Below the pieces are notes generated by a model that saw only the letters and a list, made by a program, of their open reading frames with translations, was not told the origin of the DNA and made no database searches. From assembly GCF_029846275.1 (NCBI RefSeq), contig NZ_JARVWS010000002.1, positions 1,302,001-1,366,000 on the forward strand: DNA of 64,000 nucleotides, given 5' to 3'. Shown here piece after piece: positions 27,079 to 34,908 of this stretch. Source of the DNA: Nocardioides sp. CER19. Lineage in GTDB: Bacteria > Actinomycetota > Actinomycetes > Propionibacteriales > Nocardioidaceae. The position numbers and the translations under genes were made by a program. The first letter of the stretch is position 1; each line of letters opens with the position of its first letter.

Positions 27079-29652
27079 ATGCGTGCGATCCGTCGCTTCA
27101 CCGTCCGTCCCGTGCTGCCCGCGCCGCTCGCCGCCCTGGGCACTCTCGCCGGCAACCTGCGCTGGTCCTGGCATCCGCCGACCCAGGACGTCTTCGCCGC
27201 GGTCGATCCCGATCTGTGGGAGTCCACGGGCCGCGACCCGGTCCGCCTCCTCGGGGCGGTCGGTCGCACGCGGTTCGAGGAGCTGGCCGCCGACCAGGCC
27301 TTCCTCGCGCGGCTCGCCGAGGCCGAGGCGGACCTGCAGCGCTACCTCACCGAGGACCGCTGGTACCAGCGGACGGTCGCGGGCGGCCCGCGGGCGATCG
27401 GCTACTTCTCGCCGGAGTTCGGCATCACCGCTGTCCTGCCGCAGTACTCGGGCGGTCTCGGCATCCTGGCTGGCGACCACCTCAAGGCGGCCAGCGACCT
27501 GGGCGTGCCCATCGTCGGCGTCGGCCTGCTCTACAAGCACGGCTACTTCAAGCAGTCGCTCTCGCGCGACGGCTGGCAGCAGGAGACCTATCCGGTCCTG
27601 GACCCCGACGGCCTGCCGATCTCCGCGCTGCGCGAGGCCGACGGCAGCCCGGCCACCGTCTCGATCGCGCTGCCCGGCGGCCCTGACCTCGTCGCCCGGA
27701 TCTGGGTCGCCAGCGTGGGTCGCGTCCCACTGCTGATGCTCGACACCGACGTCGAGGGCAACCCCGACCACTACGTCGACGTGACCGACCGGCTCTACGG
27801 CGGCAACAGCGAGCACCGGCTGCGCCAGGAGCTGCTCCTCGGTGTCGGCGGCGTGCGCGCGCTGCGGGTCTACTCGCGGATCACCGGAACGCCCGCTCCC
27901 GAGGTGTTCCACACCAACGAGGGCCACGCCGGCTTCCTCGGCCTGGAGCGCATCCGCGAGCTCACCGTCGCCGAGGGTGGTCCGCGGCTCGACTTCGAGA
28001 CCGCGCTCGAGGTCGGCCGTGCCTCGACCGTCTTCACCACCCACACGCCCGTTCCCGCCGGCATCGACCGCTTCCCGCGCACGCTCGTGGAGCAGTACTT
28101 CGCGGAGGGTTCGGGGGTCACGCCCGGCGTTCCGGTCGACCGGGTGCTCGCGCTGGGCGCCGAGGACTACGAGGGCGGCGACCCGTCGGTGTTCAACATG
28201 GCGGTGATGGGCTTCCGGCTCGCCCAGCGCGCGAACGGCGTGTCACTGCTGCACGGCCACGTCTCCCGCGGCATGTTCAACGGGCTGTGGCCGGCGTTCG
28301 ACGAGGCCGAGGTGCCGATCGGGTCGATCACCAACGGTGTGCACGCACCGACCTGGGTCGCCCGCGAGCTGTTCGAGCTCGCCGAGAAGGAGGGCGCGGT
28401 CTTCCACGACCCCGACTCGTTCTGGGCGATCGTCGACAAGGTGCCCGGCGAGGAGGTCTGGGCGGTCAAGCGGCAGCTGCGCGACTGTCTCGTGCGCGAC
28501 GCCCGCCGGCGCTTGCGCCGGTCGTGGGAGAAGAGGGGCGCGGCGAGCGCCGAGCTCGGGTGGATCGACGACGCACTCTCGCCCGACGTGCTCACGATCG
28601 GGTTCGCGCGTCGCGTGCCGTCGTACAAGCGGCTGACGCTGATGCTGCGCGACCCCGCGCGCCTCAAGCGCCTGCTGCTCGACCCGGAGCGGCCGGTGCA
28701 GCTCGTCATCGCCGGCAAGTCGCACCCCGCCGACGACGGCGGCAAGCGGCTCATCCAGGAGATGGTCCGCTTCGCCGACGACCCCGAGGTACGGCACCGG
28801 ATCGTCTTCCTGCCGAACTACGACATCGCGATGGCGCAGCCGCTCTACCCGGGCTGCGACGTGTGGCTCAACAACCCCCTGCGCCCCTACGAGGCGTGCG
28901 GTACCTCCGGCATGAAGGCGGCGCTCAACGGCGGCCTCAACCTCTCGATCCTCGACGGCTGGTGGGACGAGTGGTACGACGGCCAGAACGGTTGGGCCAT
29001 CCCGTCGGCCGACGGGCTGGACGACCCCGACCGGCGTGACGACCTCGAGGCCGCGTCGCTCTACGACCTGATCGAGAACGAGATCGCGCCCCGCTTCTAC
29101 GACATCGACGACGACGGCGTGCCGACCCGGTGGCTGGAGATGCTCCGCCACACGCTGAAGTCGCTCGGCCCCAAGGTGCTGGCCACCCGGATGGTGCGCG
29201 ACTACGTGCACCAGCTCTACGGCCCGGCCACCGAGAACGCGCGCTCGCTCAACGACGACTACGACGGTGCGCGTGAGCTCGCCGCGTGGAAGCAGCGGGT
29301 CAAGGCCGCCTGGCCGCAGGTCCGCGTCGAGCACGTGGAGAGCAGCGGTGTCGGCGACGCACCCGAGGTCGGCGCGGTGCTGTCCGTGCGTGCGTTCGTG
29401 GCGCTCGGCGACCTCTCGCCCGAGGACGTCGACGTGCAGCTGCTCCACGGTCGGGCGGACGCCGAGGACCTGCTCACCGACGCGACCTGCACGGTGCTCG
29501 GCCTGACGGAGTCCTACGAGGGCGGGCGGCACAGCTTCGCCGGCGAGGTCACCCTCGACCAGTCCGGACCGTTCGGCTACACGGTGCGGGTCGTGCCGCG
29601 CAACGGCCACCTGGCGTCGTACGCCGAGCTGGGGGTCGTGGCGACGGCCTGA
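27079..29652 (+). CDS. glgP: Alpha-glucan (glycogen/maltodextrin) phosphorylase
   Basis: An 857-residue phosphorylase that releases glucose 1-phosphate from alpha-glucan. The N-terminal DUF3417 module (about 10-110, AALGTLAGNLRWSWHPPT) marks the long GlgP type of actinobacteria. GYFSPEFGITAVLPQYSGGL, the FHTNEGHAGF motif and the PLP-Lys region ACGTSGMKAALNGGLNLSIL are all present. It is divergent from glgE and shares its intergenic palindrome, consistent with opposing roles in glucan metabolism. The start at 27079 is chosen from the leaderless -10 box. The gene ends at a strong hairpin terminator. Confidence 0.95.
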   Translation: MRAIRRFTVRPVLPAPLAALGTLAGNLRWSWHPPTQDVFAAVDPDLWESTGRDPVRLLGAVGRTRFEELAADQAFLARLAEAEADLQRYLTEDRWYQRTVAGGPRAIGYFSPEFGITAVLPQYSGGLGILAGDHLKAASDLGVPIVGVGLLYKHGYFKQSLSRDGWQQETYPVLDPDGLPISALREADGSPATVSIALPGGPDLVARIWVASVGRVPLLMLDTDVEGNPDHYVDVTDRLYGGNSEHRLRQELLLGVGGVRALRVYSRITGTPAPEVFHTNEGHAGFLGLERIRELTVAEGGPRLDFETALEVGRASTVFTTHTPVPAGIDRFPRTLVEQYFAEGSGVTPGVPVDRVLALGAEDYEGGDPSVFNMAVMGFRLAQRANGVSLLHGHVSRGMFNGLWPAFDEAEVPIGSITNGVHAPTWVARELFELAEKEGAVFHDPDSFWAIVDKVPGEEVWAVKRQLRDCLVRDARRRLRRSWEKRGAASAELGWIDDALSPDVLTIGFARRVPSYKRLTLMLRDPARLKRLLLDPERPVQLVIAGKSHPADDGGKRLIQEMVRFADDPEVRHRIVFLPNYDIAMAQPLYPGCDVWLNNPLRPYEACGTSGMKAALNGGLNLSILDGWWDEWYDGQNGWAIPSADGLDDPDRRDDLEAASLYDLIENEIAPRFYDIDDDGVPTRWLEMLRHTLKSLGPKVLATRMVRDYVHQLYGPATENARSLNDDYDGARELAAWKQRVKAAWPQVRVEHVESSGVGDAPEVGAVLSVRAFVALGDLSPEDVDVQLLHGRADAEDLLTDATCTVLGLTESYEGGRHSFAGEVTLDQSGPFGYTVRVVPRNGHLASYAELGVVATA

Positions 29653-29670
29653 TCGTCCCGCGGAGACGCG

Positions 29671-29706
29671 AGAAGGCCGGTCCCCTCGAGCGGGGACCGG
29701 CCTTCT
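29671..29706. terminator. Bidirectional hairpin terminator, glgP / ABC operon
   Basis: A perfect 15-bp stem (agaaggccggtcccc with its complement) closes a 6-base loop. It lies between two converging genes, glgP ending at 29652 and the solute-binding-protein gene ending at 29714. The AGAAGG/CCTTCT base gives a modest U-tract in both directions. Confidence 0.85.
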
Positions 29707-29713
29707 GCCGTGG

Positions 29714-30766
29714 TCACTTCGCCGCGTCGACGAACTCGGTGGTGTAGGTCTTCGACAGGTCGATGTCGTCCTTCTTGGCCTTCACCGTGTCGCTGAACGT
29801 GCCGAGCACGTCGAGGACGGTCTCGGGGCCGCCGTCGGGCATCCGGCCGTCGGTGGTGAACATCGGAGCGGAGTCCTTGATCGACTTCTCGTAGAGCGCC
29901 GGGTCGCCGCCGTTGTAGTCCTTCGGCATCTTCGCCGCGACCTCGGCCGCGTCGTGGGTGCTGATCCACTTCATGGTCTTCACGAACGCGTCGGCCAGCT
30001 TCTGGACCGTCTTGGGGTTCTTCTCGACGTAGTCGCAGGTCATGTAGAGCGAGGCCGCCGGGTAGAGGCCGCCGAGCGCCGCCTGGGTGCCCTCCTCGGT
30101 CCGCATGTCGATGAGCACCTTGCCCAGGCCCTTGTCCACGGCTGTGGCGATGGTCGGGTCGGTCGTCATGCCGGCGTCGATGCCGCCGTTCTGCAGGGCC
30201 GCGATGAACGTCGATCCCGCGCCGGCCGCGACCGTCGCGTAGTCCTTGGTGTCGATGCCGTTCTTCGTGGCGAGGTACTGCGTCAGGTAGTCGGTCGACG
30301 AGCCGGGCGAGGTCACGCCCAGCTTCTTGCCCTTGAAGTCGCCGGCGGCGGTCACGCCGGCGGCCTTCGTGGAGACGACCTCGGCCTCGCCGGGGACCTT
30401 GGCGAGCTGGACGACGCTCTCGACGCACTTGTCCTGCGCCTGCAGGGTGATCGCGTGGTCGTAGAAGCCGACCACGCCGTCGACCTGGCCGGCGAGCATC
30501 ACGTTCTCGGCGTTGGCGCCCGAGGGCTCGGTCTTGAGGTCGACGTCGACGCCGGCGTCCTTGAAGTAGCCGAGCTGCTCGGTGAGCTTCGCCGGCAGGT
30601 AGATCACCTTGTCGATGCCGCCGACCATGATGCTGACCTTCGGGGTGCCGGAGCTGTCGTCGGCGCTGGCGCCGCCACGGCAGCCGGTCAGCGAGGTGGC
30701 GACGGCCGCGGCCGCGATGGTGCCGGCGAGAACCCGGCGGGTGCGCTGCTGCATGGATGTGGTCAC
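29714..30766 (-). CDS. ABC transporter solute-binding lipoprotein (NMT1/SsuA-like)
   Basis: A 350-residue type 2 periplasmic-binding-fold lipoprotein. The signal peptide ends with the lipobox SLTGC, lipid-modified Cys at position 29. The mature part has KVSIMVGGIDKVIYLPAKLT, GYFKDAGVDVDLKTEPSGAN and KLGVTSPGSSTDY, as in NMT1/THI5, SsuA and TauA proteins that bind sulfonates, pyrimidines or similar organic solutes. The ligand cannot be named. The GTG at 30766 has AGAAGAG just upstream. It is encoded with the permease and ATPase genes on the same strand, although it is the last gene. Confidence 0.9.
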   Translation of the reverse strand: MTTSMQQRTRRVLAGTIAAAAVATSLTGCRGGASADDSSGTPKVSIMVGGIDKVIYLPAKLTEQLGYFKDAGVDVDLKTEPSGANAENVMLAGQVDGVVGFYDHAITLQAQDKCVESVVQLAKVPGEAEVVSTKAAGVTAAGDFKGKKLGVTSPGSSTDYLTQYLATKNGIDTKDYATVAAGAGSTFIAALQNGGIDAGMTTDPTIATAVDKGLGKVLIDMRTEEGTQAALGGLYPAASLYMTCDYVEKNPKTVQKLADAFVKTMKWISTHDAAEVAAKMPKDYNGGDPALYEKSIKDSAPMFTTDGRMPDGGPETVLDVLGTFSDTVKAKKDDIDLSKTYTTEFVDAAK

Positions 30767-30785
30767 TTTCTCTTCTGTGGATGTG

Positions 30786-31658
30786 TCAGACGCCGGCGGA
30801 GGCGGTGTGGGATGGCGGTCGCCAGGAGGTCAGCCGGACCTCGAGCTGGGTGATCAGCCACTCGGCGACGAGGGCGAGCACGGTGGTGATGAGCATTCCG
30901 GCGTAGATGCCGGCCGCGTCGAAGTTGCCCTGGGCGTGGTTGATGAGCAGGCCGAGGCCCTTGTCAGCGCCGGTGAACTCGCCGACGATCGCGCCGATCA
31001 GCGCGAAGCCGAAGGCGACGTGCATGCTCGCGAGGATCCAGGAGGTCGCGCTGGGCAGGATGACCGAGCGCATCAGCTGCCAGCGGCTGGCGCCCAGGAT
31101 GCGGGAGTTGTCGACCAGCACCCGGTCGACCTCCCGGGCTCCCTGGAAGGAGTTGAAGAAGACGGCGAAGAACACCAGCACGAACGCGGTCGCGACCTTC
31201 GACGACATGCCCAGGCCGAACCAGATGACGAACAGCGAGGCCAGCACGATGCGGGGGATCGCGTTGGCGCCCTTGATGAACGGCGCGAGCACGTCGGCGA
31301 TGAAGCGGCTACGGCCGAGCACCACGCCGAGCACCACGCCCGCGAGGGTGCCGATGACGAAGCCGAGGACGGCCTCCTCGAGCGTGGCGGCGATGTTGGT
31401 CCAGATCGAGCCCTGGGAGGTGCCCTCGGTGAACCAGTCGACGAGGCGCTGCCACACCTTGCTCGGCATCGAGTAGTAGAAGGGGTCGATCACGGTGCGC
31501 GCGGCGAGCTCCCAGGAGCCCAGCCACACGACGACGAGCGCGACCCGGACGGCGTACGTACCCCAGGGGCGGCGACGCCCGGCGCGCTTCCTCGTCATGG
31601 TCGGCGGCTTCGCGCGGCCCGCCTCGGTGACGACGGGGGTGATGGTGTCATGCGACAC
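30786..31658 (-). CDS. ABC transporter permease (SsuC/TauC-like)
   Basis: A 290-residue permease with six predicted transmembrane helices and the EAA loop at VDRVLVDNSRILGASRWQLM. The N-terminal 30 residues are basic and cytoplasmic. GGAG precedes the GTG at 31658 by six bases. The first 11 bases overlap the end of the ATPase gene, so translation is coupled. Together with the upstream ATPase and downstream lipoprotein it forms a nitrate/sulfonate/pyrimidine-type (NitT/TauT) importer. Confidence 0.92.
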   Translation of the reverse strand: MSHDTITPVVTEAGRAKPPTMTRKRAGRRRPWGTYAVRVALVVVWLGSWELAARTVIDPFYYSMPSKVWQRLVDWFTEGTSQGSIWTNIAATLEEAVLGFVIGTLAGVVLGVVLGRSRFIADVLAPFIKGANAIPRIVLASLFVIWFGLGMSSKVATAFVLVFFAVFFNSFQGAREVDRVLVDNSRILGASRWQLMRSVILPSATSWILASMHVAFGFALIGAIVGEFTGADKGLGLLINHAQGNFDAAGIYAGMLITTVLALVAEWLITQLEVRLTSWRPPSHTASAGV

Positions 31659-32475
31659 GGGAGGCTCCTCTTGCTCGGGTGATCTCGACTTCCTCGCGCA
31701 GGCTGTCCCAGATGCGCTTGTAGAGCTCGATGAAGTCAGGCGTCAGCCGGATCTCCTCGGCGCTGCGCGGGCGCGGCAGGTCGACGCTGACGATGTCCTT
31801 GACGGTGGCGGGGCCGGCGGTCATGACGACGACCCGGTCGGCCAGCGTGATCGCCTCGGTCAGGTCGTGGGTGACGAAGACGCAGGCGGCGCCGGTGCCC
31901 GACCACAGGCCGAGGAGCTCGTCCTGCATGAGCTCGCGGGTCTGCACGTCGAGCGCGCCGAACGGCTCGTCGAGCAGCAGCACCGACGGCTCGGTGATGA
32001 GCGACTGCGCCATCGCGACGCGCTTGCGCATGCCGCCTGAGAGCTGGTGGGGGTAGCGGTCCTCGAAGCCGGCGAGGCCGACGCGCTGGATCCACGCGCG
32101 AGCCCGCTCGTCGGCGTCGCGTCGGGCGACGCCGCGGTAGCGCAGGCCGAGGGCCACGTTGTCGAGCACGTTCTTCCAGGGCAGCACGGCGTCGGCCTGG
32201 AACATGTAGCCGACGCCGTCCGGGATGCCGGTCACGGGCTGCCCGGCGACCTCGACGGTGCCCTCGGAGGCGGGCTCGAGGCCGGAGACGAGCGAGAGCG
32301 TGGTCGACTTGCCGCACCCGGTGGGGCCGACGATCGAGACGAACTCGCCGGCCGCGACGTCGAGCGTGACGTCGCGGATCGCGGTGAACGGGGTGCCGTC
32401 CTTGGTGCCGAACCGTTTCGTGGCCCCGTTCAGCGAGATCGCCGGGCGGGAGCCGGTGGAGTGGATCTGGGTCAT
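31648..32475 (-). CDS. ABC transporter ATP-binding protein (SsuB/TauB-like)
   Basis: A 275-residue ATPase subunit. Walker A GPTGCGKS is at 50-57, the Q-loop is in GYMFQADAVLPW, the signature is LSGGMRKR, Walker B is VLLLDEP and the switch His is in VFVTHDLTEA. It drives the importer with the two genes downstream. The ATG at 32475 has no Shine-Dalgarno sequence; a TACGGT box 8 bases upstream suggests a leaderless transcript. It is divergent from a two-component sensor kinase. Confidence 0.93.
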   Translation of the reverse strand: MTQIHSTGSRPAISLNGATKRFGTKDGTPFTAIRDVTLDVAAGEFVSIVGPTGCGKSTTLSLVSGLEPASEGTVEVAGQPVTGIPDGVGYMFQADAVLPWKNVLDNVALGLRYRGVARRDADERARAWIQRVGLAGFEDRYPHQLSGGMRKRVAMAQSLITEPSVLLLDEPFGALDVQTRELMQDELLGLWSGTGAACVFVTHDLTEAITLADRVVVMTAGPATVKDIVSVDLPRPRSAEEIRLTPDFIELYKRIWDSLREEVEITRARGASRVA

Positions 32476-32483
32476 GGCGGAGG

Positions 32484-32489
32484 ACCGTA
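32484..32489 (-). promoter_or_regulatory. -10 box of the ABC importer operon
   Basis: On the reverse strand TACGGT lies 8 bases before the ATG at 32475, which lacks a ribosome binding site. This 133-bp interval also holds the divergent promoter of the sensor kinase. Confidence 0.4.
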
Positions 32490-32596
32490 GGAGCCGTGTG
32501 ACAGCGGTCACCAGACTTGCGCCGGTTGTGCCCGAACCCGACACAAACAACGTTCTGCGCGTTCTGCTCATCGCGGTCCGGGATGGTGACCGTCGT

Positions 32597-32602
32597 TACA
32601 CT
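32597..32602 (+). promoter_or_regulatory. -10 box of the leaderless sensor kinase transcript
   Basis: TACACT lies 6 bases before the GTG at 32609, with no Shine-Dalgarno sequence. It favours the second of two tandem GTG codons as the start. Confidence 0.45.
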
Positions 32603-32608
32603 CCCGTG

Positions 32609-34222
32609 GTGATCAGGACGCGTCGGCTGGCTCTCGGGACGCAGGCGGTGGTGGCACTCGCCGTCCTCCTCAGCGTCGTCGTGCTGCTGTCGCTCGGCGT
32701 CTCGGCCGCGGTGGTCAGGCACGACCTCGAGACGCAGTACGAGCAGCGCGCCCTGGCGATCGCGCGCAGCGTCGCCGCGCTTCCCGGTCTCGGCCGACAG
32801 GTCGCCACGGCCACGCCCACGCCGGACGGTGCGGTGGAGCTCGAGGCGGAGGGCGTACGTCGCCGGACCGGCGCGCTCTACGTCGTCGTGACCGATGCGC
32901 AAGGCATCCGCTTCAGCCACCCGACGCTCGGCAACATCGGCCGACCGGTGAGCACCAGCCCGGACGCGGCGCTGTCCGGGCGCGAGGTCGTCACCGTCGA
33001 GCAGGGCACACTCGGCTACTCCGCGCGGGGCAAGGTGCCGCTGCGCGATGACAGCGGCCGGATCGTCGGCGAGGTCAGCGTCGGCATCGCCATGTCCGAG
33101 GTCGCTCACCAGGCCGGCACGCTCACCGCGATACTCGGCGTGATCGCCCTCGGTGCGCTTGCTCTGGGGCTGCTCGGCGCGCTCACCCTCGCCCGGCGGC
33201 TGCGCCGGACGACCCTGGGCCTCCAGCCGGAGGAGATGGCCGACCTCGTGCGCGAGCACGTCGCCGTTCTCGGCGGCGTCCGCGACGGCGTCGTCGCCGT
33301 CGACGGTCGAGGGCGGGTCACGGTCAGCAACCCCGAGGCTCGTCGGCTGCTCGGGAGCGAGCTGACGACCGGCGTACGGCTCTGCGACACGAGCGTCGCG
33401 CCCGAGTCGCTGGCGCTGTTCGAGGAGGAGCCCGCGCCGTCCGGAGCGCTGCGGCTCCTCGGCGGCCGCGTCGTCGTCGTGACGCGGCTCCCCGTCCAGC
33501 GCGGCCAGCGGGACCTCGGCACGGTGCTGATCCTCCGGGACAGGACCGACCTGGACGAGATGGCGGGGGAGCTCGAGGCGACCCGAGCCCTCACCGACGC
33601 GCTGCGGGCGCAGGCGCACGAGCACAACAACCGGCTGCACGCGCTCATGGGGATGCTGCACCGCGGGGACGTCGACGCCGCGAGCAGCTATCTCACGGGC
33701 CTGAGCGACGCCGGCACGTGGCTCAGCGGCGTCGACGACCCCTACTTGGCCGGCCTGCTCGCGGCGAAGTCGGCGACCGCCTCGGAGGCGGGCGTGCTGC
33801 TGCGCGTCTCCGACGGGACGTGGCTCGACCGCCGCGTCGCCCACCCGCTCGACACGGTGACGGTCGTCGGCAACCTCATCGACAACGGCATCGGGGCCGC
33901 CGCCCGCGGCGACCGGCTGCCACGCAGCGTCGACGTCACCCTCCTGGCCGACGGGCCCGACCTGCTGGTGCACGTGGTGGACAGCGGCGCGGGAGTTGCG
34001 GCGGAGCACGCCGAGCAGGTCTTCCAGCGGGGGTTCACCACGCGCGAGGGCGACGGCACCGGCCATGGCCTCGGGCTGGCGCTCGCCCGGCACACCGCGC
34101 GGGCCCACGGTGGCGACGTGCGCCTCGTCAGCCGTCGTGGCCCCGACAGCGGCGCCGCGTTCGAGGCTCGCCTCGCCGGCGTCCTCAACCCGTCGACCCC
34201 GGTGGCGGGGGAGCGGCGGTGA
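32609..34222 (+). CDS. Sensor histidine kinase of the CitA/DcuS type
   Basis: A 537-residue membrane sensor kinase. TM1 (about 10-35) is followed by an extracytoplasmic PDC/PAS-like domain (about 36-170, with QGIRFSHPTLGNIGRPV and GTLGYSARGKVPL), TM2 (about 172-192), a cytoplasmic PAS (about 210-300), and the kinase core. The phospho-acceptor is in the DcuS-type box AQAHEHNNRLHALMGM, and the ATPase domain has NLIDNGIGAA, VVDSGAGV and GTGHGLGLAL. The family senses di- or tricarboxylates outside the cell. The response-regulator gene overlaps its stop (GTGA). The divergent ABC operon is a candidate target. Confidence 0.92.
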   Translation: MIRTRRLALGTQAVVALAVLLSVVVLLSLGVSAAVVRHDLETQYEQRALAIARSVAALPGLGRQVATATPTPDGAVELEAEGVRRRTGALYVVVTDAQGIRFSHPTLGNIGRPVSTSPDAALSGREVVTVEQGTLGYSARGKVPLRDDSGRIVGEVSVGIAMSEVAHQAGTLTAILGVIALGALALGLLGALTLARRLRRTTLGLQPEEMADLVREHVAVLGGVRDGVVAVDGRGRVTVSNPEARRLLGSELTTGVRLCDTSVAPESLALFEEEPAPSGALRLLGGRVVVVTRLPVQRGQRDLGTVLILRDRTDLDEMAGELEATRALTDALRAQAHEHNNRLHALMGMLHRGDVDAASSYLTGLSDAGTWLSGVDDPYLAGLLAAKSATASEAGVLLRVSDGTWLDRRVAHPLDTVTVVGNLIDNGIGAAARGDRLPRSVDVTLLADGPDLLVHVVDSGAGVAAEHAEQVFQRGFTTREGDGTGHGLGLALARHTARAHGGDVRLVSRRGPDSGAAFEARLAGVLNPSTPVAGERR

Positions 34223-34884
34223 CGATCCGTGTCCTCGTGGTCGACGACGACTTCCGGGTGGCCGGGCTCCACGCGTCGTACGTCGGCTCGGTGCCGGACT
34301 TCGAGGTGGTCGGCAGCGCGCACACGGCCGCCGACGCGCTCCGGCTCGCCGAGGAGCTCGCGCCGGACCTGGTCCTGCTCGACGAGTACCTGCCCGACGG
34401 CAGCGGCTCCGCGCTCGTCGGGCGGCTGGGTGCGGCGGTGATCATGGTGAGTGCCGCCGCCGACGCCGGCGTGGTCCGCCGGGCCGTCGCCGCGGGCGCG
34501 CTCAACTACGTCCTCAAACCGTTCCCGCCGTCCGAGCTCGCCGACCGGCTCCAGGCATTCCGCCGGTTCTGGCTGATGCTCGAGGCCGGCACGCACGTCG
34601 ACCAGACGGCCGTCGACCGCGCGCTCCAGGCGGTCCGGTCGGGCGACTCACCGGTCGCCACCGTCCGCAAGGGCCGCTCGCCGGTGACGTCCGAGTCGAT
34701 CGCCGACGTGCTGCGCCGGGCCCGTGAGGCGGTCACGGCGCTCGAGGTGGCCGAGGCGACGGGCGTCTCGCGCGCCACCGCGCAGCGCTACCTCTCCGAC
34801 CTCGCGCGGGACGGCCGGGTGCGTCTGACGCTGCGCTACGGGACGACCGGACGGCCAGAGCACCGCTTCGAGTGGGTCGGCTGA
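34219..34884 (+). CDS. Response regulator of the CitB/DcuR type
   Basis: A 221-residue regulator. The receiver domain (1-120) has the acidic pair DD at 9-10, the phospho-acceptor D55 in LVLLDEYLPD and the Lys in NYVLKPF. The C-terminal domain (about 165-221) is a winged helix with ALEVAEATGVSRATAQRYLS, as in CitB/DctR/DcuR proteins. The GTG start overlaps the kinase stop by four bases. It is the partner of that kinase; its binding sites are not evident in the window. Confidence 0.92.
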   Translation: MTIRVLVVDDDFRVAGLHASYVGSVPDFEVVGSAHTAADALRLAEELAPDLVLLDEYLPDGSGSALVGRLGAAVIMVSAAADAGVVRRAVAAGALNYVLKPFPPSELADRLQAFRRFWLMLEAGTHVDQTAVDRALQAVRSGDSPVATVRKGRSPVTSESIADVLRRAREAVTALEVAEATGVSRATAQRYLSDLARDGRVRLTLRYGTTGRPEHRFEWVG

Positions 34885-34908
34885 CCGGCTGACCGACCGG
34901 CTGGAGGG

